A stretch of 64,000 nucleotides of DNA from Acidocella sp. GTDB lineage: Bacteria > Pseudomonadota > Alphaproteobacteria > Acetobacterales > Acetobacteraceae. The stretch spans positions 25,442-89,441 of the forward strand of contig DAIDEE010000049.1 of the NCBI GenBank assembly GCA_027308685.1, given 5' to 3'. A program made the translations under genes and the position numbers. The notes under the pieces are model-generated. The model ran no database searches and was not told the origin of the DNA. It saw nothing but the letters and a program-made list of their open reading frames with translations. Within the stretch, counting starts at the first letter, position 1; each line of letters opens with the position of its first letter. Positions 34,959 to 45,664 of the stretch are shown one piece after another.

Positions 34959-35939
34959 TTACTTCAATAAATCAGCTACCGCATCGCGTTCTTCGGTCAG
35001 CTCCTGCAACGTGATCGCCAGTCGCGATTTGGCGAAATCATCCATCGGCAGACCCTTCACGCGGGTGTATTCACCGCCCGAGCAGGTCACCGGCACTCCG
35101 AACATGATATCTTCCGGCACGCCGTAATCGCCATCCGAAGGCAGGCCCATCGAGACCCATTTGCCATTGGTGCCCAGCGCCCAATCGCGCACATGGTCGA
35201 TCGCCGCATTGGCCGCCGAGGCAGCCGAGGAGAGGCCACGCGCGTCGATGATGGCCGCGCCGCGCTTGCCCACTGCGGCAAGATAATGCTCGCGGTACCA
35301 GGTTTCGTCGTTGATCGTCTCTGACAGCAATTTGCCGCCCGCGGTGGCAAAGCGGTAATCGGCGAACATGGTTGGCGAATGGTTGCCCCACACCGCCACC
35401 TTGTCGATATCAGCCACCGCCACACCGGCTTTTTCCGCCAGCATCGAGGTCGCGCGGTTATGGTCCAGCCGCAGCATCGCGGTGATGCAGCCCTTCGGCA
35501 GGTCCGGCGCCGACTTCATGGCGATGTAAGCGTTGGTATTGGCCGGGTTGCCCACCACCAGCACCTTCACCGAGCGCTTCGCAACGTCGTTCAGCGCCTT
35601 GCCCTGCACCTTGAAAATCTCGGCATTGGCGGCCAGCAGATCGCGGCGCTCCATGCCGGGGCCACGCGGGCGCGAGCCCACCAAAATACCGTAATCAATA
35701 TCCTTGAACGCCGCCTTCGGGTCATCGCTCGGCTCAACGCCGGCCAGCAGCGGAAAGGCGCAGTCGTTGAGTTCCATAATCACCCCGCCCAGCGCTTTTT
35801 GCGCCACCGGTAAATCCAGCAGGCTCAAAATCACCGGCTGGTCCTTGCCCAGCAAATCGCCGTTCGCGATGCGGAACAGCAAGGCATAACCAATCTGACC
35901 GGCAGCCCCGGTAACAGCAACGCGTACAGGTGATTTCAT
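34959..35939 (-). CDS. mdh: Malate dehydrogenase (NAD-dependent)
   Basis: A 326-residue enzyme of the tricarboxylic acid cycle. The N-terminal [47 protein letters not shown], and the catalytic WGNHSPTM His are typical of the cytosolic-type malate dehydrogenase family found in many bacteria and plants, rather than the LDH-like alphaproteobacterial Mdh. [14 protein letters not shown] contains the substrate-binding Arg residues of the mobile loop. It follows a lipid kinase by 61 bases on the same strand and ends in the repeat copy 2. Confidence 0.95.
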   Translation of the reverse strand: MKSPVRVAVTGAAGQIGYALLFRIANGDLLGKDQPVILSLLDLPVAQKALGGVIMELNDCAFPLLAGVEPSDDPKAAFKDIDYGILVGSRPRGPGMERRDLLAANAEIFKVQGKALNDVAKRSVKVLVVGNPANTNAYIAMKSAPDLPKGCITAMLRLDHNRATSMLAEKAGVAVADIDKVAVWGNHSPTMFADYRFATAGGKLLSETINDETWYREHYLAAVGKRGAAIIDARGLSSAASAANAAIDHVRDWALGTNGKWVSMGLPSDGDYGVPEDIMFGVPVTCSGGEYTRVKGLPMDDFAKSRLAITLQELTEERDAVADLLK

Positions 35940-36000
35940 TTAGGGGTACTCCATAAGTGTTTCCGCCCCTCGTTTATCCCCTTCCCGCCCCCGCCTGCAA

Positions 36001-36873
36001 CTACCCCACAATCAGCGAAATCGGCGACAATGCGTCAACCACCATCTGCGGGGTTCCAACCAGCCGGTCACCATCGGACTGCGTGAGAATCGGCCCATTG
36101 GCGGCGGCAAACTCAACCTCCCGGCCAGCAATCACCCGCACGCCCGGACAGCGCGGCAACAGCCCCAGCGGCAGCGCCGCCCCGGCGAGCAAGGCGGCAA
36201 AGGTGCCGGGGTTTTCAAACAGCGCCACCTGAAACCCCGGTTTGGTCGAAGCCGCGTTCGGTGCCAGCATATAGGGCCCGCCATACAACCGCCCTTTGCT
36301 CACCACCACGCTGGACGCCTGATACGCCTTGCCATCGACCGTCAACTGCACGCCAGGGAAACCATAAGCCACTGACTCCCAGAGCGACTGCCACACATAC
36401 GCGCCGCGCCCGATCACTCGCTTCAGTAACGGCTGCAATCCATGCACCACGGCACCGTCGAACCCCAATCCCACCATCTGTACAAACACATGCTCACGCC
36501 CACCGAGCCGCGCCAGGCCGGGCCATAGCGCTTGCGTGCGCCTGTGCGCCAGAGCACCCGCCACCCCCCGGGGTGAGGTGGAGAGCTTGTATTCCTTAGC
36601 CAGCACATTGGCCGTACCCAGCGGGATCACCCCCAGCGCTGTCGGGCTGCCGATCAACCCGTTGGCCACCTCGGCGATGGTGCCATCGCCGCCGGCCGCC
36701 ACCACCATCTCCAGCCCATCCCGCGCGGCGGTCCGTGCCAGCTCGGTTGCATGGCCGGCATGTTGTGTCTCCGCCACCTCTAGCTTGATGCCGCTTTCAA
36801 CCAGCAAATCCAGCACCTTCCACAGGGCGGCTGCCCGTCTGCGTCCGGCTACCGGATTGAAAATAACCAACAT
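36001..36873 (-). CDS. Diacylglycerol/lipid kinase family protein
   Basis: The protein carries the DAGK catalytic domain (NPVAGRRRAA at the start, AAGGDGTIAEVANGL, LGTANVLAKE) and a C-terminal YegS/DgkB-like beta domain with GRLYGGPYMLAPNA. It probably phosphorylates diacylglycerol, sphingoid base or a related lipid in membrane lipid turnover. The start at 36873 (MLVIFNP) has an AGGA 8 bases upstream; an ATG nine codons earlier has none. It faces, divergently, an LpxH-like phosphatase and a lipid-type glycosyltransferase, so this locus may deal with membrane lipids. Confidence 0.87.
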   Translation of the reverse strand: MLVIFNPVAGRRRAAALWKVLDLLVESGIKLEVAETQHAGHATELARTAARDGLEMVVAAGGDGTIAEVANGLIGSPTALGVIPLGTANVLAKEYKLSTSPRGVAGALAHRRTQALWPGLARLGGREHVFVQMVGLGFDGAVVHGLQPLLKRVIGRGAYVWQSLWESVAYGFPGVQLTVDGKAYQASSVVVSKGRLYGGPYMLAPNAASTKPGFQVALFENPGTFAALLAGAALPLGLLPRCPGVRVIAGREVEFAAANGPILTQSDGDRLVGTPQMVVDALSPISLIVG

Positions 36874-37053
36874 ATCAAAATTCCTGCGGCACCGCGACAA
36901 TCCCCCTCAATGCACCTATTTCATGACATTTGCGTGACGAAAATATGAATCCTGCGTGACAAGTCTTAGGTTCGCTAATTTTGCAAACATCAAGGCAGCG
37001 TCATAGAATCTTCACTGTCTCCGGCGCCTGATGTTAGCCTATTGCCCTGCGTC

Positions 37054-37938
37054 ATGAATGCAATGTCCCCACCGCGCCTTCACAATACAACGGCCTATCG
37101 CAGTATCTTCATCTCCGATACGCATTTAGGCACTCGTGGCTGCCGCGCTGAATTCCTCGCTGATTTTCTGAAATCAGTTACCTGCGAAAACCTCTACCTG
37201 GTCGGTGACATCATCGACGGCTGGCGCCTGCGCCGCACCTGGTTCTGGGATTCCCACCATGACGACGTGCTGCGACTGATTTTACGCCATGCCCGCGAGG
37301 GTGCCCATGTGGTGTATGTGCCCGGCAACCACGACGAGATGATGCGCAAATACGTGCCGCTCGGCCTCGAAATCGCCGGCATCAAATTGCAAATGGAAAC
37401 CGAACACACCACGGCTGACGGCAAGCGCCTGCTGATCACTCATGGCGATGCCTTCGACTCCGTGGTGCGGCATGCTAAAATTCTCGCCCTGCTGGGCGAC
37501 TGGGCTTACACGGTGGCGCTTGGCGTCAACCGTTATTTCAACCAGATCCGCGTAAAACTTGGCTATCCGTACTGGTCACTCTCGGCCTGGCTGAAATTAC
37601 AGGTCAAGGAAGCCGTAAAGGCGATCGACCGTTTTGAGACCGCCCTCGCCGATGACGCCCACCGCCGCGGGTTTGATGGCGTGGTCTGCGGCCATATCCA
37701 CCATGCTGAAATGCGTACCGTTAATGGCGTGATGTATCTCAACGATGGCGACTGGGTGGAGAGCTGCACTGCGCTGGTTGAACATGCTGACGGCAAACTC
37801 GAATTAGTGGACTGGGTTGCCCGTAACAAGCTCTCACTGCTCGCCACGCCATCCGGCAAAGCTATTTCAAAATCTGCAGCACTGGCCGCCGTCGCAGCGG
37901 AAATTGAAACGTCACGTGCTGCACCAGCCAGAGTCTGA
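37054..37938 (+). CDS. LpxH-like UDP-2,3-diacylglucosamine diphosphatase family protein
   Basis: A calcineurin-type metallophosphoesterase of about 294 residues. Metal-binding motifs are ISDTHLGTRG, VGDIIDGW, PGNHDEMM, THGDAFDS and CGHIHHAEM. This set matches the LpxH/YbbF branch that removes UMP from UDP-2,3-diacylglucosamine in lipid A synthesis, but the long C-terminus and linkage to a glycosyltransferase match the uncharacterised alphaproteobacterial relatives. ATG 37054 is chosen; a TTG at 37042 is also in frame. The end overlaps the next gene by 23 bases. Confidence 0.85.
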   Translation: MNAMSPPRLHNTTAYRSIFISDTHLGTRGCRAEFLADFLKSVTCENLYLVGDIIDGWRLRRTWFWDSHHDDVLRLILRHAREGAHVVYVPGNHDEMMRKYVPLGLEIAGIKLQMETEHTTADGKRLLITHGDAFDSVVRHAKILALLGDWAYTVALGVNRYFNQIRVKLGYPYWSLSAWLKLQVKEAVKAIDRFETALADDAHRRGFDGVVCGHIHHAEMRTVNGVMYLNDGDWVESCTALVEHADGKLELVDWVARNKLSLLATPSGKAISKSAALAAVAAEIETSRAAPARV

Positions 37939-38977
37939 AACACTGCTCGCCTTCGCCGGTCTCAGTCGTATTCTAATCGTTACCGATGCCTGGGAGCCTC
38001 AGGTGAACGGCGTGGTACGTACCTTGCGTACGATCGCCGATGAAATGCGTGCCATGGATAAGGCGGTTGAAATTATCGGGCCAGATCGTTTCAACACCAT
38101 TCCAATGCCCTCGTACCCGGAAATCCGGCTCGCCATACTCCCGGCCCGTAAGCTCGCCCGCCTGATTGATGAGTTTGCCCCGGATGCCCTGCATATTGCC
38201 ACCGAAGGCCCGCTCGGCATGGCAGCGCGCAAATATGCCATCAAGCGCAAAGTCGCCTTCACCACGGCATTTCACACCCGCTTTGCCGAATATTTAAAGG
38301 CCCGCACCGGCATTCCGTTGTGGGTCAGCTACGCCTGGTTGCGCCGCTTCCATGGTACCGGCAATGGTTTGATGGTAGCCACCCAATCATTACGCGACGA
38401 ACTGTCCGCCCGTGGCTTCAAAAACGTCCGCGCCTGGTCGCGCGGCGTCGACCTCGGCGCGTTTAACCCCGAACCGCGCGAAGAATGGAATTTACCGCGT
38501 CCGATTTTCGTGTATGTGGGCCGCATCGCGGTTGAAAAAAACCTCCGGGCTTTTCTCAATTTAAAATTGCCCGGCTCAAAATTGGTGGTGGGCGATGGGC
38601 CGCAACGCAAGGCGCTTGAGCGAGACTACCCCGACGCGCATTTCGTCGGCGCCCGCCACGGCGCCGAACTCGCCCGCGCCTACGCCGGAGCCGATGTGTT
38701 TGTATTCCCGTCCAAAACCGATACGTTCGGTCTCGTGGTTCTGGAAGCCCTCGCTTCGGGCTTGCCGGTTGCCGCGTACCCGGTGACTGGCCCCATGGAT
38801 ATTTTAGGCGAATCTGCCGTGCCGGTAGGGGCGCTCAATGAGGATTTGCAGCGAGCGGCCCTGGAAGCATTGCATATCGACCGCAGCCATTGCCGCCCGC
38901 ACGCCGAAACCTACTCATGGACCGCCTGCACCAACCGCTTTCTGGATAATTTAGTGCCGACGAAAAGTTACGCGTAA
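37916..38977 (+). CDS. Glycosyltransferase family 4 (GT-B) protein
   Basis: A GT-B glycosyltransferase of about 353 residues. The N-terminal half begins RILIVTDAWEPQVNGVVRTL, as in alpha-mannosyl/glycolipid transferases of the MgtA/GumH-like group, and the C-terminal half has FVYVGRIAVEKNL and the nucleotide-sugar motif FPSKTDTFGLVVLEALASGLPV. No ATG exists near the start; GTG at 37916 inside the end of the upstream gene gives the expected N-terminus, suggesting translational coupling. The acceptor is likely a lipid, given the phosphatase and lipid kinase beside it, but that is inference. Confidence 0.82.
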   Translation: MLHQPESETLLAFAGLSRILIVTDAWEPQVNGVVRTLRTIADEMRAMDKAVEIIGPDRFNTIPMPSYPEIRLAILPARKLARLIDEFAPDALHIATEGPLGMAARKYAIKRKVAFTTAFHTRFAEYLKARTGIPLWVSYAWLRRFHGTGNGLMVATQSLRDELSARGFKNVRAWSRGVDLGAFNPEPREEWNLPRPIFVYVGRIAVEKNLRAFLNLKLPGSKLVVGDGPQRKALERDYPDAHFVGARHGAELARAYAGADVFVFPSKTDTFGLVVLEALASGLPVAAYPVTGPMDILGESAVPVGALNEDLQRAALEALHIDRSHCRPHAETYSWTACTNRFLDNLVPTKSYA

Positions 38978-38989
38978 TTTGCGTATTTT

Positions 38990-39020
38990 CGTCATGGTCC
39001 GCCTTGATCCGGCCATGACA
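38990..39020. terminator. Hairpin between convergent genes
   Basis: GTCATGG (38991-38997) pairs with CCATGAC (39013-39019), with two more pairs inside. It lies between the glycosyltransferase stop and the HAD gene end, and so may terminate both. The CGTCATGG...CCATGAC outer arms recall the hairpin after leuA. Confidence 0.65.
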
Positions 39021-39030
39021 AGTTATATTC

Positions 39031-39861
39031 CTACCAGTTGAATGCCGGCAAAATCGCCACCGGCGCCACCCCGGCCCGCGCCGCTTCCGCCGGTGCGTCT
39101 TCAGCATGCAGCGCGTGAATCCCTGAAAGCACCCAGCAACTATCAATGCCCGCCGCCTTGGCCCCCGCGATGTCCGTACGCAAACTATCCCCCACCGCCA
39201 GACTACGCGCGCGCGTGGTTCCCAGTAATTCCATCGTCGGCGCATAAATTGCCGCATCAGGCTTGCCGCGCTCGATCACCAACCCACCGCGTGCTGCGTA
39301 ATATTGCGCCAGCAGCCCGGCACAAATAATCCGCTTACCATCACGGATCACCTCCAAATCTGGGTTAGCGCACACCATCGGCAGTTTAGCATCCAGCCCC
39401 GCTTGCAAGGTAGCGGCATAAATTGAAGGATCGTCCGGGCCCAGATGATCATCCGGCCCGGTGTTCAAAATAAAATCCGCCAAAGCTGGCGCATCTACTT
39501 CAGTGTAAGCCAGCGTATTGAAAACATCACGGTCCCGCGCTGGACCAAGATGATAAAGTTTGCTGCCTAAACCTGCAAACTCCGGGTCCACGCGGTCCCG
39601 CATCGCAATATGCACCGCCTCGCCGCTCGACATCACGCCGGTATATAAATCCGGCGTTATCGCCATCGCGTTCAAAGCCCGCCCGACTGCCACCGCCCGG
39701 CGTGGCGCGTTCGAGAGAAACACCACCGACTTTCCTGCCGCCCGCAACTGGCGCAAACATTCAATCACGCCCGGATAGGTTTTAATGCCGTCATGCACTA
39801 CACCCCACAGGTCAACGATAAACCCATCATATTTTTCAGATAATTCAGCAAACCCGCTCAA
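39031..39861 (-). CDS. HAD-superfamily class IIA hydrolase (TIGR01459-like)
   Basis: A 276-residue haloacid dehalogenase-type phosphatase with class IIA cap. Motif I is VDLWGVVHDG, with Trp replacing the usual second Asp region spacing (DxWGV type), motif II SNAPRR, and motif III/IV GKPDAAIY and AVGDSLRTDIAGAKAAGID. The DLWGVVHDG variant is characteristic of the alphaproteobacterial TIGR01459 family, whose substrate is not known. Its ATG overlaps the pyrD stop by four bases, making it the last gene of a three-gene operon. Confidence 0.86.
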   Translation of the reverse strand: MSGFAELSEKYDGFIVDLWGVVHDGIKTYPGVIECLRQLRAAGKSVVFLSNAPRRAVAVGRALNAMAITPDLYTGVMSSGEAVHIAMRDRVDPEFAGLGSKLYHLGPARDRDVFNTLAYTEVDAPALADFILNTGPDDHLGPDDPSIYAATLQAGLDAKLPMVCANPDLEVIRDGKRIICAGLLAQYYAARGGLVIERGKPDAAIYAPTMELLGTTRARSLAVGDSLRTDIAGAKAAGIDSCWVLSGIHALHAEDAPAEAARAGVAPVAILPAFNW

Positions 39862-40892
39862 ACGCCTGCCCCAATCGCATCCATTAATGTCGCAAATCCC
39901 CGTGCTTTCAGCAGCGCCGCCAGCCCGGTTTTCAAGCGCGACACCAGCGCAGGCCCTTCATAGGCGAACGCCGTATAAACCTGTACCAGCGATGCACCCG
40001 CCAGAATTTTAGCAAGCGCATCCTCCGGCGAGGATACCCCGCCGACACCGATCAACATCAGCCGACCAGCCGATAATTTATAAGCCTGTGCCAGCATCTT
40101 TGTGGATATCTCGAACAGCGGCCGGCCTGACAGCCCGCCTGCCTCGGCCTTGTATGCACTCTGCAAATGGCCGGGTCTGGTTATTGTGGTGTTGGAAATA
40201 ATCAGCCCCGCCACCTTACGTGCCGCGCAAACTTCCACCACCGAGGCCAGACCATCATCCGACAAATCTGGCGCGATTTTCACGAATACCGGCGTATCCG
40301 TGGCGATCGCGTCGAGAATCCCAATCAACCGCGCCTCGCTCTGCAAATCGCGCAAATTCGGCGTGTTGGGCGACGAAATATTGACCGTGATATAATCCGC
40401 ATAAGGCGACACCGCGTTCACCAACGCCGGATAATCGCGTTCAGGGTCAGCGCCTTCCTTGTTGATCCCGACATTTGCCCCCAGCGCCACCAAGGCGCGG
40501 TCAGCGCGGCGCAAATTACTCAAAAACATATCCAGTCCGGCGTTATTAAACCCCATGCGGTTGATCACCGCCTGGTCTTCCAACAACCGGAACAAGCGCG
40601 GGCGGGGGTTGCCGGCCTGCGGGCGCGGTGTCACCGTGCCTGCCTCAACAAAGCCGAATCCCAGACGCCCCAGCGCCGTCACCGCCACGGCATTTTTATC
40701 GAACCCGGCGGCCAGACCTATCGGGTTGCGTAAACGACGGCCAAATGCGTTCACCGCTAAACACGGATCATCACCAGAACCATCACGCCCTGCCAGCCCA
40801 AACCTTAACGCATACAACGACAGCCGATGCGCGGTCTCAGGGTCGACCTGCCGCAGCAGCGGCACCAGTGCTGAAGCCAGGCCCGGGGTCAT
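39858..40892 (-). CDS. pyrD: Dihydroorotate dehydrogenase (quinone), class 2
   Basis: Oxidises dihydroorotate to orotate and passes electrons to quinone, in pyrimidine synthesis at the inner membrane. The 344-residue FMN barrel has the N-terminal membrane-associating helix and LRFGLA segment of class 2, NPIGLAAGFDKNA, NISSPNTPNLRDLQ with the catalytic Ser, and the FMN phosphate motif LIGVGGVSSPEDA. Four-base overlaps at both ends couple it to a lipoprotein gene before and a HAD hydrolase after. Confidence 0.96.
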   Translation of the reverse strand: MTPGLASALVPLLRQVDPETAHRLSLYALRFGLAGRDGSGDDPCLAVNAFGRRLRNPIGLAAGFDKNAVAVTALGRLGFGFVEAGTVTPRPQAGNPRPRLFRLLEDQAVINRMGFNNAGLDMFLSNLRRADRALVALGANVGINKEGADPERDYPALVNAVSPYADYITVNISSPNTPNLRDLQSEARLIGILDAIATDTPVFVKIAPDLSDDGLASVVEVCAARKVAGLIISNTTITRPGHLQSAYKAEAGGLSGRPLFEISTKMLAQAYKLSAGRLMLIGVGGVSSPEDALAKILAGASLVQVYTAFAYEGPALVSRLKTGLAALLKARGFATLMDAIGAGV

Positions 40893-41302
40893 TTTACATA
40901 AACGAAAATATCGGTATCCGTACCCGACGTTGCCGCCGTCAGAGTGACATTTTCCGGCGCCACACCATCGCCGATAATCGCCTGCGCCACCGCCGCCGCC
41001 GTGCCGGACAAAGCCGCCAGTTTCGCCACGGCCGCATCCGGCCCGGTTGCAACCGGCGAGACCGCCCGCACGTCAAATTGCGCTGAGGGTTTAATCGCCC
41101 GCGCCTCATGCACAGCCTTGGCGACAGGCGTAGCAAAATCCACCGTCCCCGGTGGAATGGTTATCAGCGGCACCCGGCCGGCGAAGGCCTTGGTGGCGGC
41201 GATGCTCGCCGGGTTTGCCGCCACCGGTGCTGGCATGAAACTGGTACGGCTGGGCAGGCTACAGGCGGCAAGCAAAACGGGCAGCAAAATGATATATCGC
41301 AT
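40889..41302 (-). CDS. Small putative lipoprotein
   Basis: A 137-residue protein whose start at 41302 gives MRYIILLPVLLAACSL, a short lipoprotein signal with Cys at residue 15; GAGGTG lies directly upstream. An ATG 12 codons earlier would bury the signal. The mature part is Ala/Val-rich without a known domain. It starts the operon with pyrD and the HAD gene by a four-base overlap. Function unknown. Confidence 0.7.
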   Translation of the reverse strand: MRYIILLPVLLAACSLPSRTSFMPAPVAANPASIAATKAFAGRVPLITIPPGTVDFATPVAKAVHEARAIKPSAQFDVRAVSPVATGPDAAVAKLAALSGTAAAVAQAIIGDGVAPENVTLTAATSGTDTDIFVYVK

Positions 41303-41432
41303 GGCACCTCGTTTAGAGCCTGCCCGCCCGCAAGCCAACCCACAGGTAGCTCATATACCGGCCAGGGGGTGCATTTACTGCCAACTACCCCTACATAACC
41401 GCATAAGTCACGTTGTAGTTTCTGGGGGCCTC

Positions 41433-42191
41433 ATGTCGCAAAAAACCATTCTCGTCACCGGCGCCACCGCCGGGTTCGGCGCCGCTTTCGCCCGCCGCTT
41501 TGTGGCGGATGGTCACCGCGTCATCGCCACTGGCCGCCGGTTGGAGCGTCTGGAGAGTCTCGCCGCTGAACTCGGCCCCAACCTGCTGCCCGCCGTGCTG
41601 GATGTCACCGACCACGCTGGCGTCGGCAATTTCCTCGCCACCATTCCGCAAGCTTGGCGCGCGATTGATGTGCTGATCAACAACGCCGGTCTGGCATTGG
41701 GCCTCTCCCCCGCCTGGAGCGCTGATCTCGCGCATTGGGACCAGATGATCGCCACCAACATCTCAGGCCTGGTGCATGTCACCCGCGCCATTCTGCCCGG
41801 CATGGTGGAGCGTAATTCGGGCATTATCATCAACATCGGTTCGGTCGCCGGCACCTACCCGTATCCGGGCGGCCATGTGTATGGCAGCACCAAATCCTTC
41901 GTCTCGCATTTTTCGCTGAACTTACGCGCTGATCTGCTCGGCAAAAACATCCGCGTCACCAGCCTGGAGCCTGGCCTCGTCGGCGGCTCGGAATTCAGCA
42001 ACGTGCGCTTCGAGGGCGATGCCGCCCGCGCCGCCGCGGTTTACGCCGGCACCCAGGCTCTCATGCCCGAGGACATGGCCGAAACCGCCGCCTGGGTCAT
42101 CAGCCTGCCTGCGCATGTCAACATCAACCGCATCGAGGTGATGCCGATTGCCCAGGCCAGCGCCGCTCTCTCGGTCAGCCGCGCCACTTAA
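41433..42191 (+). CDS. SDR-family oxidoreductase (YdfG-like)
   Basis: A 252-residue classical short-chain dehydrogenase with intact motifs: cofactor loop TGATAGFGAA, NNAG, and the catalytic YGSTK. The LINNAGLALGL and ERNSGIIINIGSVAGTYPYPGGHVYG features match the YdfG group (3-hydroxy acid/serine dehydrogenase, malonic semialdehyde reductase). The longer in-frame extension upstream is rejected because the Rossmann fold begins at residue 5 of this start. The next gene follows after 35 bases. Confidence 0.87.
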   Translation: MSQKTILVTGATAGFGAAFARRFVADGHRVIATGRRLERLESLAAELGPNLLPAVLDVTDHAGVGNFLATIPQAWRAIDVLINNAGLALGLSPAWSADLAHWDQMIATNISGLVHVTRAILPGMVERNSGIIINIGSVAGTYPYPGGHVYGSTKSFVSHFSLNLRADLLGKNIRVTSLEPGLVGGSEFSNVRFEGDAARAAAVYAGTQALMPEDMAETAAWVISLPAHVNINRIEVMPIAQASAALSVSRAT

Positions 42192-42226
42192 TCATTGGCA
42201 TCGGGCGTCCCAGCCCTTACATTCAA

Positions 42227-42853
42227 GTGATGAGTGATGAATTTGACCTGAGGCTGGTAACGTCCGCTTTCGCGCTGGCTGCCCAAAAAGGCTGGCGGCA
42301 TGTCACGGTGGCCGCCGCTGCCCGCGAGGCCGGGCTTGATCTTGGCCATGCCCGCAAACAATTTTCTGGCTGCCACGCCATTTTCAAACGCTTCGGCCAA
42401 CTGGCGGACGCCTATGCGCTGAACGGCGCCCTCACCGAGGGGCAGGTGAAAGACCGGCTGTTCGACAGCGTGCTGCGCCGCTTTGATTTTCTGCAGATGC
42501 ACCGCGCTGGGGTTTTGGCTTTGCTGCGCAGCCTGCCCCTGCAACCGGAACTGGCGGCCTGGCTGACTGTCCAAAATCTGATCTCGATGGGCTGGCTGCT
42601 GGAGGGGGCCGGTGTTCCCAGCACCGGGATTCGCGGGCATTTTCGCAAGCGCGGCCTGCTGGCGGTGTGGGCCTGGGGCCTGCGCGCCTGGGTGCGCGAT
42701 GAAAGTGAAGATTTATCTGCCACCATGGCCGCGGTTGATGTAGCCTTAGTCCGCGCCGACCAGATTGCCGCGCGCTTTGCCCCCGAAGGATTCACGCCCG
42801 AGACCGAAGACAGCCCTGCTGAACCGGAATTACCGCTCGATACGCCCGACTAA
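42227..42853 (+). CDS. TetR/COQ9-like helix-turn-helix protein
   Basis: A 208-residue helical protein. The N-terminal 50 residues (LVTSAFALAAQKGWRHVTVAAAAREAGLDLGHARKQF) have the TetR-type helix-turn-helix pattern that is also shared by COQ9, a lipid-binding protein of ubiquinone synthesis; the C-terminal part does not decide between regulator and COQ9-like protein. The C-terminus is acidic and Pro-rich. A phasin gene follows after 30 bases, so a role in regulating polyhydroxyalkanoate granules is possible but unproven. Confidence 0.65.
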   Translation: MMSDEFDLRLVTSAFALAAQKGWRHVTVAAAAREAGLDLGHARKQFSGCHAIFKRFGQLADAYALNGALTEGQVKDRLFDSVLRRFDFLQMHRAGVLALLRSLPLQPELAAWLTVQNLISMGWLLEGAGVPSTGIRGHFRKRGLLAVWAWGLRAWVRDESEDLSATMAAVDVALVRADQIAARFAPEGFTPETEDSPAEPELPLDTPD

Positions 42854-42883
42854 CCAACACCACCCACCCGAAGGAACCTCCCC

Positions 42884-43363
42884 ATGGCCGAGAAGAAACC
42901 CGCCGCTGCCGCGCCCAAAGAAACGCCTTCCCTCATGCCAAAGGTCCCTGCCTTCATGAAGGAATTCGACGTCTCCAAAATGTTCAGCGAGATGAAGGTG
43001 CCGCCGATGCCGGACATGGAAGCCATTCTCGCCGCCCATAAGCGCAACCTTGAGGCCATCTCTGACGCCAACCGCGTTGCTCTTGAAGGTGCGCAGGCGG
43101 TGGCCCGCCGCCATATGGAAATTATGCAATCCACCATGTCCGGCCTGACCGAGACGCTGAAAGGCATGTCCGTCACCGAAAAGCCTGCCGAACGCGCCGC
43201 CAAGCAGGCCGAGTTGCTGAAGCAGGCCTACGAGAACGCCGTCTCCAACACCCGCGAACTGGGCGATTTAATCCAGAAATCCAACGCCGAAGCCATGGAA
43301 AAACTCAACCACCGCTTCTCCGAAGCGATGGGCGAGATGAAGACGCTTTTCAAAAAACCTTGA
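42884..43363 (+). CDS. Phasin family protein
   Basis: A 159-residue amphipathic helical protein that coats polyhydroxyalkanoate granules in other bacteria. After a basic Lys/Ala/Pro-rich start the body is helical with the phasin pattern AILAAHKRNLEAISDANRVALEGAQAVARRHMEIMQ and LKQAYENAVSNTRELGDLIQKSNAEAMEKLNHRF. GGA(A)C-type ribosome site AAGGA lies 9 bases upstream. A beta-ketothiolase is 3 kb downstream, but no PHA synthase is in the window. Confidence 0.9.
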   Translation: MAEKKPAAAAPKETPSLMPKVPAFMKEFDVSKMFSEMKVPPMPDMEAILAAHKRNLEAISDANRVALEGAQAVARRHMEIMQSTMSGLTETLKGMSVTEKPAERAAKQAELLKQAYENAVSNTRELGDLIQKSNAEAMEKLNHRFSEAMGEMKTLFKKP

Positions 43364-43375
43364 GCCTGCCTCACC

Positions 43376-43423
43376 TGCGCCTGCCCCCTGGCTGCCCCCT
43401 GGCAGACGGCGGGCGCAGGCGCA
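43376..43423 (+). repeat. Tandem repeat within an inverted repeat upstream of uvrB
   Basis: CTGCCCCCTGG occurs twice in direct tandem (43381-43391 and 43392-43402). The block is enclosed by TGCGCCTGC (43376-43384) and GCAGGCGCA (43415-43423), a nine-base inverted repeat ending 11 bases before the uvrB ATG. TATAGT (43424-43429) follows and could be a -10 element for a leaderless uvrB message. Confidence 0.6.
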
Positions 43424-43434
43424 TATAGTATCCC

Positions 43435-45609
<2,175 letters not shown>

Positions 45610-45664
45610 GGTACGCCCTCTCAAGTTTGACTGTCCCCCCCGAAAAGTCCCACTATTCCAACCT

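Noticed and set aside
43364..43434. LexA box controlling uvrB
   Set aside because: No GTTC-N7-GTTC or its complement is found in the gap upstream of uvrB.
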